From assembly GCA_023387085.1 (NCBI GenBank), contig JAEWIL010000184.1:1-13456 (forward strand): DNA of 13,456 nucleotides, read 5' to 3'. Below the pieces are notes generated by a model, which worked only from the letters and a program-made list of their open reading frames with translations, searched no databases and was not told where the DNA came from. This DNA comes from Pseudomonadota bacterium. GTDB taxonomy: Bacteria > Pseudomonadota > Alphaproteobacteria > Sphingomonadales > Sphingomonadaceae. The position numbers were made by a program, and so were the translations under genes. Positions 1 through 5,942 of this stretch are shown piece by piece. The stretch's first letter is position 1; each line of letters starts with the position of its first letter.

Positions 1-195
1 CCGACGATCGGCGTCCCGACGATCACGATGGAAGGCGATGCCAATGGCGCGCCGCATCCCTCGCCCGCCGCCTATCGCGCCAAATTCACCGGCCGTTACG
101 ACCATCGCGATATCGGCGGCGGTATCGGTCATAACCTTCCGCAGGAAGCGCCGCAGGCGTTCGCGCAGGCCGTAGTGGATGTCGCCCATGTCTGA
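1..195 (+). CDS. alpha/beta hydrolase, C-terminal fragment (5' end outside window)
   Basis: The frame is open from base 1 and ends with TGA at 193-195, giving the last 64 residues of a protein whose start lies upstream. The peptide has the look of the C-terminal end of an alpha/beta-hydrolase fold enzyme: a VPTITMEGD strand-and-turn of the kind that carries the late acidic residue, then GGGIGHNLPQEAP, where the His (codon at 130-132) sits where the catalytic His of the triad is expected. Nucleophile elbow and cap domain are not in the window, so esterase, dehalogenase-like or epoxide hydrolase activity cannot be distinguished. Its 3' end overlaps the start of msrB, which suggests co-transcription and coupled translation. 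The fold is fairly safe; the substrate is unknown. Confidence 0.75.
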   Translation, partial: PTIGVPTITMEGDANGAPHPSPAAYRAKFTGRYDHRDIGGGIGHNLPQEAPQAFAQAVVDVAHV

Positions 196-694
196 GACAC
201 AGGCGCGGGGCGCCGCGAAATCCGCGACCGGCTTCGACCTTTCGCCGCTTTCGCCCGAGCAGCGGACCGCGCTCGCAGCGGGTCTCAGCGAGGAGGAACG
301 CGGCCTGCTGCTGGATCATGCCGAAGAGGCGCCCTTCTGCGGACTGGTCCTCCATGAAAAGCGCGAGGGAAGCTACTGCTGCCGGCTGTGCGGCCTGCCG
401 CTGTTCAAGGCGGGCGCCAAATATGAAAGCGGCACCGGATGGCCGAGTTTCACGGCGCCGTTCGATCCGCAGCACCTCCGCCGCGAGCGCGACACCAGAT
501 ATGGCTTGGTCCGCACCGAAATCGTCTGCGGCCGCTGCGGCGCGCATCAGGGGCATGTCTTTCCGGACGGTCCGCCGCCGAGCGGCGAACGCTACTGCAT
601 CAACAGCGGCTCGCTTGAGTTCGTACCGATCGACGAAGCGCTTCCGGACAAGCTCGGTCGCGGGGCGCCCGAAGGCGTGGTCCGGAGCCCCTGA
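179..694 (+). CDS. msrB: peptide-methionine (R)-S-oxide reductase MsrB
   Basis: Repairs oxidised protein methionine by reducing the R-sulfoxide, normally with thioredoxin as reductant, in the cytoplasm. The 171-residue product carries the whole MsrB signature: a CRLC pair (Cys68, Cys71) and a CGRC pair (Cys117, Cys120) that together form the structural zinc site, SGTGWPSF at about 84-91, AHQGHVF at 122-128, and RYCINS with catalytic Cys140. A C-terminal tail of about 25 residues follows the domain. The start at 179 overlaps the upstream hydrolase by 17 nt; an in-frame ATG at 188 (8-nt overlap) is equally possible, as neither has a clear Shine-Dalgarno. No signal peptide is seen. It ends 6 nt short of the convergent DUF3237 gene. 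The family call is very safe. Confidence 0.95.
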   Translation: MSPMSETQARGAAKSATGFDLSPLSPEQRTALAAGLSEEERGLLLDHAEEAPFCGLVLHEKREGSYCCRLCGLPLFKAGAKYESGTGWPSFTAPFDPQHLRRERDTRYGLVRTEIVCGRCGAHQGHVFPDGPPPSGERYCINSGSLEFVPIDEALPDKLGRGAPEGVVRSP

Positions 695-700
695 GCGCCA

Positions 701-1189
701 TCACCCTATCTCGAACACGCTGTAGACCGGCCCCTCCGGCAGGCGGTGCCCGATGGCGACCGCGAGGATCCGGTTGAGCCATTCGTAGCGCGGAGCGGCG
801 GTAGCGAACCGCGGCGCCGTGCGGAAATAATATTCGCGCGGATCGACCGGATCACCGCGCCCGAGCCGCGCGATCACCTCGGGCGGACCGGTGCGGATGC
901 CCGAATAATCCATCGCGATCTCGGCGCCGTCGTCGGTGCGGAGCACGACGCGCGCATCGAGCAATATGGCGCCGTCGGCGCGCGCAACCTGCCAGTCCGC
1001 TCCGCCCGCCAGCACGTCGCCCGACAAACGCTCGCCGGCAAAGCGCCCCGCCGTCATTTCGCCGACGCGGCGGTCGATGCCGGCCGGGCCGCCGATCGCA
1101 TGGATATGACTGACACCGACCTTCATCACGAACAGCGGGCGGGCCTCGATCTGGCCGAGCAGGGCGAAGGCTTCTGCGAAATCATCCAT
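701..1189 (-). CDS. DUF3237 domain protein
   Basis: A 162-residue protein that resembles the DUF3237 family: a first strand reading LFVMKVGVSHIHAIGGPAG, a GRFAGERLSGDVLAGGADW stretch at about 50-70, a central RTDDGAEIAMDYSGIRTGP segment, and the family-like ending PVYSVFEIG. Biochemical function is not established for most of the family; members are single beta-barrel-like domains, often found next to catabolic enzymes. The start at 1189 is chosen because GGGAG sits about 8 nt upstream and this ATG overlaps the last 8 nt of the flavoenzyme gene, a typical coupled junction. The same frame stays open upstream to 1408, but that part only shadows the flavoenzyme gene. It is the last gene of the minus-strand operon and converges on msrB with a 6-nt gap. 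Confidence 0.8.
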   Translation of the reverse strand: MDDFAEAFALLGQIEARPLFVMKVGVSHIHAIGGPAGIDRRVGEMTAGRFAGERLSGDVLAGGADWQVARADGAILLDARVVLRTDDGAEIAMDYSGIRTGPPEVIARLGRGDPVDPREYYFRTAPRFATAAPRYEWLNRILAVAIGHRLPEGPVYSVFEIG

Positions 1190-2261
1190 GGCTGTTCTCC
1201 CGAGCGGCAGATAATTCAGCGGCGAGCAAGGCCACCAGATCGGCGGCGGGCATGGACCGCGCGAGCGGCGCACCCTCGCCCGCCCATTGCGCGCCGAAAC
1301 CATAATCTTCCTGCGCCTTGGCGGCGGCATGCAGCGCCTTCCCGAGATCATAGGCGATCGGATAGGCGGGAATGTCCGCCGGGGCGATTCCGGCATCGAG
1401 CGCCGCAAAGCGGTTCGCTAATATCCGCGCCGGTCGCCCGGACACCGCGCGCACCACCGATGTATGCCGGGCGGCCTCGCCCGCAAGTGCGGCGCGGTAG
1501 CCGGCATCGGCGAGACTTTCGTCGCACGCGATGAAGGCCGTTCCAAGCTGCGCTGCCGCTGCGCCGGCATCCAGGGCCGCTGCGATGCCGGCGCCTTCCA
1601 TGATGCCGCCTGCCGCGATGACCGGTAGGTCAATCGATCCGATCAGCAGCCGCGTCAACGCGATGGCACCGAGCCGGTCGTCCTCGGCGTCGGGATCGAA
1701 CATCCCCCTGTGTCCGCCCGCCTCCCATCCTTGCGCGACGATGGCATCGACCCCCGAGCCGGCAATTGCTTCCGCTTCTGCGAGATTGGTCGCGGTCGCA
1801 AGCAGGACGATCCCCGCATCGCGCAGCGCCCCGATCGCTTCGGCGGGAGGGAGACCGAAATGAAAGCTCACCACCGCCGGCCGCTCTTCGATCAGCATCC
1901 GCAGCATCGCCTCATCCTCTACGAAGCTGCGATAGATCTCGGAAAGCCGGGTCGGCGGCTCGGCGTCATAGTCGGCGAACAGGGGCCGGAACCGGTCGAT
2001 CCACGCCCGTTCGACAGCGGCATCGGCGACCGCGGGCCGGTGACAGAAGAGATTGACGTTGAACGGGCGCGCGGTTCGCGCGCGCACCGCGGCCATCATT
2101 GCCCGCGCCCCATCGGCATCGGTCGCACCGACCCCGATCGACCCGAGCGCACCGGCATCGCTTGCCGCCGCTGCCATCGCGGGCGACGAGACACCCGCCA
2201 TCGGCGCCTGGACGATCGGCAGATCGATGCCGAGCATTTCGGTCAGATGGCGGGTGGTCAT
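1182..2261 (-). CDS. nitronate monooxygenase-like NAD(P)H-dependent flavin oxidoreductase
   Basis: A 359-residue FMN-dependent TIM-barrel enzyme of the nitronate monooxygenase (formerly 2-nitropropane dioxygenase) family, of usual length. Visible motifs in order: QAPMAG at 18-23, GALGSIGVG near 37-45, FNVNLFCH at 67-74, VSFHFGLP at 131-138, AQGWEAGGHRG at 176-186 carrying the family's conserved His184, PVIAAGGI at 213-220 and QLGTAF at 238-243, the last two being the usual FMN-phosphate region. These fit class I enzymes, which oxidise alkyl nitronates, though many members are only known as NAD(P)H:quinone or other flavin reductases, so the substrate is open. ATG at 2261 is preceded by AGGAG with about 8 nt spacing. 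It lies 22 nt after the tautomerase gene and overlaps the DUF3237 gene by 8 nt. Confidence 0.9.
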   Translation of the reverse strand: MTTRHLTEMLGIDLPIVQAPMAGVSSPAMAAAASDAGALGSIGVGATDADGARAMMAAVRARTARPFNVNLFCHRPAVADAAVERAWIDRFRPLFADYDAEPPTRLSEIYRSFVEDEAMLRMLIEERPAVVSFHFGLPPAEAIGALRDAGIVLLATATNLAEAEAIAGSGVDAIVAQGWEAGGHRGMFDPDAEDDRLGAIALTRLLIGSIDLPVIAAGGIMEGAGIAAALDAGAAAAQLGTAFIACDESLADAGYRAALAGEAARHTSVVRAVSGRPARILANRFAALDAGIAPADIPAYPIAYDLGKALHAAAKAQEDYGFGAQWAGEGAPLARSMPAADLVALLAAELSAARENSHG

Positions 2262-2283
2262 CGCTTTGCTCCTGTCGAACGCA

Positions 2284-2517
2284 TCAGCCCGATCGGGCCA
2301 GCGTCTTTCTGTATTCGGCTACCGGCATTCCGCCCCAGCCCCAATCTTCCATTTCGACTTCTTGGAAGACGACCCAGGTCCATTCGGGCGGCTTGCCCAA
2401 TATATCGAACAGAATCCGGCTGATCCCTTCATAGATCGCCGCCTTCTGTTCAGCGGTCACATGGGCGACGCCGGGTTCGGTGCCTTCCTTCGTCACCTGG
2501 ACAGTTACCATCGGCAT
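2284..2517 (-). CDS. 4-oxalocrotonate tautomerase-like protein (copy 1)
   Basis: A 77-residue member of the tautomerase superfamily. The second residue is Pro, which becomes the N-terminal catalytic base Pro1 once Met is removed. The rest has the expected beta-alpha-beta shape: MVTVQVT strand, helix EQKAAIYEGISRILFDILG, PPEWTWVVFQEV strand and a conserved DWGWGGMPV turn. It is longer than the 62-residue classical 4-OT. Such enzymes catalyse keto-enol tautomerisation or related chemistry; the substrate is unknown. GGGAG lies about 8 nt upstream of the ATG at 2517. Gaps of 21-22 nt to the SDR and flavoenzyme genes place it mid-operon. A second copy at 10354-10590 is 55/77 identical (71%), so the window carries a paralogous pair in different enzyme contexts. 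Confidence 0.85.
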   Translation of the reverse strand: MPMVTVQVTKEGTEPGVAHVTAEQKAAIYEGISRILFDILGKPPEWTWVVFQEVEMEDWGWGGMPVAEYRKTLARSG

Positions 2518-2538
2518 GTCTTTCTCCCTCGCTGGAAA

Positions 2539-3249
2539 TCAATGGCCGGCCGACTGGCCGCCGTCGACGTGCAGGATCTCGCCCGTCACGAAGGGCGCAT
2601 TTTCGAGGAAGAGAACGGCGTCGACGATGTCCGACGTTTCGCCCATATGCCCGACGGGGTGCAGCGCCGAGAGGAATTCATGCGTTTCCGGCGCGTGCAT
2701 CGGCGTCTTGATGATGCCGGGCGAAACGGCGTTCACGCGGATGCCGCGCTTCGCATATTCGATCGCAAGGCTCTTGGTCGCCGAATTGATCCCGCCTTTC
2801 GACAGCGACGCGAGTACCGACGGGACGTTCGAATTGGCATGGTCGACGAGGCTGGTCGTCACGCTGACGATATGTCCCCGGCTGGCCGCTTCCATTGCCG
2901 CGACCGCGGCCTGCGTAATGTAGAAGAAGCCGTTGAGGTTGGTCGAAACAACATTGGCATACTGCTCGGCGCTGTAGCCGGTAAAGGGGCTGGCGACGAA
3001 GATGCCGGCATTGTTGACCAGCGTGTCGACGCGGCCGAAGCGTTCGAGCGCCGCGGCGATGACACGCGGACCGGTAGCGGGGTCGCCGATATCGCCGGTG
3101 ACGGTCAGCACATCGGGGTTCGTCGAAGGCTTGATCGAGCGTGAGGTGGCGACGACCCGGTAGCCGCGGTCGAGATAGGCATCGACGAGCGCGGCGCCGA
3201 TACCCTGCGATGCGCCGGTGATGACGGCGACTTTCTGTGCATTGCTCAT
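2539..3249 (-). CDS. short-chain dehydrogenase/reductase (SDR), catalytic Tyr replaced by Ala
   Basis: A 236-residue Rossmann-fold SDR of classical size. Visible: TGASQGIG at 11-18 for NAD(P) binding, GDIGD near 52-56, NNAG at 79-82, Asn104 in STNLNG, the catalytic-Ser region VTTS at 130-133, Lys151 in SLSKGG, and the RGIRVNAVSPGIIKTPM segment after it. Classical enzymes have YxxxK; here the position four before Lys151 is Ala147 (codon GCG), so the proton-donating Tyr is missing. Cofactor binding is expected, but ordinary alcohol/ketone redox chemistry is in doubt; I believe some SDRs in other proteobacteria share this pattern, from memory. ATG at 3249 (MSNAQK) is chosen because the family begins just before TGASQGIG and AAAGG lies upstream; the frame is open to 3327. 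First gene of the SDR-tautomerase-flavoenzyme-DUF3237 run. Confidence 0.88.
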   Translation of the reverse strand: MSNAQKVAVITGASQGIGAALVDAYLDRGYRVVATSRSIKPSTNPDVLTVTGDIGDPATGPRVIAAALERFGRVDTLVNNAGIFVASPFTGYSAEQYANVVSTNLNGFFYITQAAVAAMEAASRGHIVSVTTSLVDHANSNVPSVLASLSKGGINSATKSLAIEYAKRGIRVNAVSPGIIKTPMHAPETHEFLSALHPVGHMGETSDIVDAVLFLENAPFVTGEILHVDGGQSAGH

Positions 3250-3275
3250 GATATTGTACCTTTGCTTGCATGAAG

Positions 3276-3299
3276 ACGGGCCAGGAAAAATTTGCCCGT
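3276..3299. repeat. short inverted repeat upstream of the SDR operon
   Basis: ACGGGC at 3276-3281 and GCCCGT at 3294-3299 form a 6-bp stem around an AT-rich 12-nt loop, 27-50 nt upstream of the SDR start and downstream of the LysR stop. It could be an operator for the neighbouring LysR protein, part of the 5' leader, or a weak LysR terminator. No T-run follows the stem, which argues against a classical intrinsic terminator. The 154-nt gap (3250-3403) holds nothing else that I recognise. Confidence 0.3.
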
Positions 3300-3403
3300 G
3301 CAGCGCGTCATGCGCCGACGGAAGCAAGGTAAGGCGAGCTGCAGGCCTCGATAATCCGCATCAGGCGGCAGACATTCTGCCGAAAATCGGGATAGCGCCG
3401 GAG

Positions 3404-4324
3404 CTAGAGTTCGCGCGCGTCGATCGCGAGCCGCGCGAATGCGGCCCGCAGCCGGGGCCCCGCGAAGTCGACGAAGGCGCGCACCTTGGGTACCGCCAGA
3501 CGGCCGTCGGGGACGAGCAGATGCACCGGCTGCGGCGGCGGTTCGGCTTCGGGAAGCAAAATCCGCAGGAGTCCCTCCTTCACCTCGCGCGCGACATGAT
3601 AGGAATAGACACGTGTCAGCCCCCGCCCGGCGACGGCCGACCCGACCGCGGCACGGACCGAGTTCACCACGAGCCTCGGCGTGAAATGGATCGTGCGCGC
3701 GGCCGCCCCGCTGGAGAAAGCCCAGGATTCGATCCCGAAATGGGTGAGCGATACGATCTGGTGACCTGCGACATCCGCTGGCTGTTCGATGTGAGGATGT
3801 TTGCCAAGATAGTGGGGCGAGGCGACGATCACCCGCCGCACCCCGTCTCCGACCCGCGTCGCGACGAGCGATGAATCGGGAAGCTGTCCGACGCGCAAGG
3901 CGACATCGACCCCTTCGTCGACCAGCTGGACCGACCGGTCGACCAGAAGCAGCCGTGCGGACACGAGCGGAAAGGCATTCAGATATTCGTCGAGGATCGG
4001 CCGCAGGACTTCCTCGCCGCTGATCGGAGGCGCCGAAAGGGTCAGGAGCCCGCGCGGCGCCGACCGTTCCCCACCCGCCAGCATTTCCGCCTCTTCGAGG
4101 TCGGCGAGAATCCGGCGGCATGCCGCGACATAATGCTGCCCCGCTTCGCTCAGGCGAATGCTTCGCGTCGTGCGATGAAGCAGCTCGGTGCCGAGATGCC
4201 CCTCGAGCAACGCGATTGCGCGGCTGACCGCGGTGGCAGAACGACGCAGACGCCGCGCGGCGCCCACAAGGCTCCCCTCCTCGACGGCGGCTACGAAGAT
4301 TTTCATCGTGTCGATGCGATCCAT
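3404..4324 (-). CDS. LysR-family transcriptional regulator
   Basis: A 306-residue protein of standard LysR length. Residues about 1-62 form the winged helix-turn-helix: MDRIDTMKIFVAAVEEGSL, then GAARRLRRSATAVSRAIALLEGHLG, then LLHRTTRSIRLSEAG. Residues about 90-298 form the effector-binding domain, beginning GLLTLSAPP and including VDVALRVGQLPDSSLVATRVG. It most resembles the subgroup starting MDRIDxMxxF. ATG at 4324 is the family-like start, although its Shine-Dalgarno is weak. It reads in the same direction as the SDR operon 154 nt downstream, rather than divergently as is common for LysR genes, and follows the epoxide hydrolase by 68 nt. The likely target is the SDR operon or the epoxide hydrolase; the effector is unknown. 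The family call is safe, the target inferred. Confidence 0.92.
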   Translation of the reverse strand: MDRIDTMKIFVAAVEEGSLVGAARRLRRSATAVSRAIALLEGHLGTELLHRTTRSIRLSEAGQHYVAACRRILADLEEAEMLAGGERSAPRGLLTLSAPPISGEEVLRPILDEYLNAFPLVSARLLLVDRSVQLVDEGVDVALRVGQLPDSSLVATRVGDGVRRVIVASPHYLGKHPHIEQPADVAGHQIVSLTHFGIESWAFSSGAAARTIHFTPRLVVNSVRAAVGSAVAGRGLTRVYSYHVAREVKEGLLRILLPEAEPPPQPVHLLVPDGRLAVPKVRAFVDFAGPRLRAAFARLAIDAREL

Positions 4325-4392
4325 GGTCCGCTCGGGAAATGGGGGTGTCGGATATCATGCTAGGCCAGCCCGGCGAGCGGGTCGAGTGCCGC

Positions 4393-5712
4393 TCAGCCGC
4401 GCAGCGAACGAAAGGCCGCCCGAAGCTCGCGCGCGAATATATCGGGCTGCTCCCATGCCGCGAAATGGCCGCCCTTGGGCGCCTCGTTCCAGTAGATGAG
4501 GTTGTGAAAGCATTTCTCGCCCCAGCTCCGCGGCGCCTGATAGATTTCGCCCGGGAAGACGCTGACCGCGACCGGCACTTTCGCGATATCGAAGGCGTTG
4601 AACGGCCCGCCCCCTCTCTGCGCGGCGTCCCAATAGGAGCGCGACGTCGATGCCCCGCTGTTCGTCACCCAATAAAGGGTGATGTTGTCGAGCATCTCGT
4701 CGAGCGTGACGACGCGCTCGGGCTCACCGCCGCTATCGGTCCAGTCGGCGATCTTGTCGTAATAATAGGCTGCCATCGCGACGGGCGAGTCGGCGAACGC
4801 ATAGCCGATCGTCTGCGGCCGGGTGTTCATGATGTCGGCATAGCCGAAGCCCGACTTGTAGAAGCGCAGAAGGCCGGCGTAGGCGCGCTTCTCGTCGGCC
4901 GAGAAACCGTCCGGTACTGGCTCGAAGTTGCGGACCATCTTCAGCACATCGGGCGGCATTGTTCCCGGCATATTGACGTGAATGCCGAGCAATCCTTCGG
5001 GCGCCTGCACCGCCATCACTTCGGAGATGATCGCGCCCCAGTCGCCGCCCTGCGAAACATAGCGCGGATAGCCGAGCCGCAGCATCAGCTGGTGCCAGGC
5101 GCGTGCGACATGGTCGGGACCCCAGCTCGGGTCGGTCGGCTTTTCCGAAAAGCCATATCCCGGATAGGTCGGGATCACGAGGTGGAAGGCGTCGTTCGCC
5201 GTCCCGCCATGCGCGGTCGGATCGGTCAGCGGTCCGATGACCTTGAGCAGCTCGAACGGCGACCCCGGCCAGCCGTGCGTCATGATCAGCGGTAACGCAT
5301 TCCTGTGTTTCGAGCGGACGTGGATGAACTGGATGTCAAGACCGTCGATCCCGGTGATATATTGCGGCAGCGCGTTGAGACGCGCCTCCGATTTGCGCCA
5401 GTCATAGCCGTTCGCCCAGCGATCGACGAGCGCCCGGACCCTGGGGAGCTGCGCCCCCTGACTGCGGTCCGCGACGGTTTCCTTCTCGGGCCAGCGCGTT
5501 AACTCGAGGCGGCTCCGGAGATCCGCAAGCACCTCGTCGGGCACATGTATCCGAAAAGGCCGGATCGCCGACCGGCCGTTTGCGTCCGGATCCTTCGCCA
5601 CCGCGCCGAAAGCATTTGCCTTTTCGGCCGCCGCCAGGGCAATTGCGCCCGTGGCGATCGAGCCGCCGGCGGCGATGAAGTCCCGGCGTGACGAAGTGCC
5701 CGTATCGATCAT
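4393..5712 (-). CDS. epoxide hydrolase (EHN/alpha-beta hydrolase) with Tat signal peptide
   Basis: A 439-residue hydrolase expected to open epoxides to diols. Residues 1 to about 40 form a twin-arginine leader: SSRRDF with Arg9-Arg10, then a moderately hydrophobic AAGGSIATGAIALAAA stretch and an ANAFGA cleavage-like site, so export to the periplasm is expected. An EHN-type N-terminal domain follows (IRPFRIHVPDEVLADL, LTRWPE). The hydrolase core shows HGWPGS at 146-151 (oxyanion hole), SQGGDWGA with nucleophile Asp224, acidic Glu389 in FPGEIY and His416 in KGGHFAAW, a complete Asp-Glu-His triad. Length and motifs match microsomal/juvenile-hormone-type enzymes. ATG at 5712 is preferred because AGGAG lies about 8 nt upstream; ATG 5718 is too close to it. 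The gene diverges from the sensor kinase, and two copies of the recurring element lie between them. Confidence 0.9.
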   Translation of the reverse strand: MIDTGTSSRRDFIAAGGSIATGAIALAAAEKANAFGAVAKDPDANGRSAIRPFRIHVPDEVLADLRSRLELTRWPEKETVADRSQGAQLPRVRALVDRWANGYDWRKSEARLNALPQYITGIDGLDIQFIHVRSKHRNALPLIMTHGWPGSPFELLKVIGPLTDPTAHGGTANDAFHLVIPTYPGYGFSEKPTDPSWGPDHVARAWHQLMLRLGYPRYVSQGGDWGAIISEVMAVQAPEGLLGIHVNMPGTMPPDVLKMVRNFEPVPDGFSADEKRAYAGLLRFYKSGFGYADIMNTRPQTIGYAFADSPVAMAAYYYDKIADWTDSGGEPERVVTLDEMLDNITLYWVTNSGASTSRSYWDAAQRGGGPFNAFDIAKVPVAVSVFPGEIYQAPRSWGEKCFHNLIYWNEAPKGGHFAAWEQPDIFARELRAAFRSLRG

Positions 5713-5778
5713 GTTCATAACTCCTGCGGTCCCTTGAAAAGCCTGCCCGGAATATTTTTGGCGTGTCGCCGCCTCGCA

Positions 5779-5798
5779 CCATTGCACGATGGTATCGG
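5779..5798 (+). promoter_or_regulatory. recurring operator-like element, copy A (half-site)
   Basis: The sequence ends in ATGGTATCGG (5789-5798), identical over 10 bases to the left arm and centre of the perfect palindrome at 10225-10243. The 5' part is looser: 14 of 20 positions match copy D (10215-10234) and 12 of 20 match copy C (9450-9469). The right palindrome arm is absent here. Position in a divergent promoter supports a regulatory role; the binding protein is not known. Confidence 0.45.
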
Positions 5799-5872
5799 GA
5801 GGGCGGCACCCCGCCGCACGGCGTCCGATTTTCGGTACTAACCGGTTCGAGGTGGGTCGTTTTCGGATCGCA

Positions 5873-5892
5873 CCGACACCAAAGTATCAGTG
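5873..5892 (-). promoter_or_regulatory. recurring operator-like element, copy B
   Basis: Read on the minus strand this is CACTGATACTTTGGTGTCGG, identical at 19 of 20 positions to the element at 9450-9469. It faces the epoxide hydrolase, about 160 nt upstream of that gene's start, and lies 50 nt before the kinase start at 5943. Unlike the copy at 9450 it lacks the right palindrome arm. A 19/20 match between two promoter regions 3.6 kb apart is very unlikely by chance, so a shared trans-acting factor is the natural explanation. Confidence 0.65.
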
Positions 5893-5942
5893 GACGTATG
5901 GAGCTGATCGGCCCATCCTGCGGACAGACCGGGCGGGAACAT

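Larger units (their letters stand above)
5713..5942. promoter_or_regulatory. divergent intergenic/promoter region, epoxide hydrolase | sensor kinase
   Basis: This 230-nt stretch separates the start of the epoxide hydrolase (minus strand) from the chosen start of the sensor kinase (plus strand). It must hold the 5' control region of both. It contains two copies of the recurring element, at 5779-5798 (plus) and 5873-5892 (minus), pointing at each other about 75 bp apart. The kinase frame is open back to 5763, so part of the region could be coding if translation begins earlier, for example at ATG 5898. No Shine-Dalgarno supports that start. I did not find convincing -35/-10 pairs by eye. Confidence 0.6.

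Noticed and set aside
746..1534. Open frame of 262 codons on the plus strand
   Set aside because: It is antisense to the DUF3237 and flavoenzyme genes, with no motif.
2053..3144. Open frame of 363 codons on the plus strand
   Set aside because: It is antisense to the flavoenzyme, tautomerase and SDR genes. The translated product has no coherent domain.
3250..3327. 26-residue N-terminal extension of the SDR
   Set aside because: The SDR fold starts just after ATG 3249, and the extension covers the inverted repeat upstream; no Shine-Dalgarno was seen for the earlier start.
3246..4358. Open frame of 370 codons on the minus strand, another frame of the LysR gene
   Set aside because: The LysR frame shows a full HTH and effector domain; this one is Arg-rich and shapeless.
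4344..4358. GGTGTCGGATATCAT upstream of the LysR gene, resembling the recurring element
   Set aside because: The GGTGTCGG core matches, but the spacing between half-sites is shorter and the upstream part does not match, so chance is a sufficient explanation.
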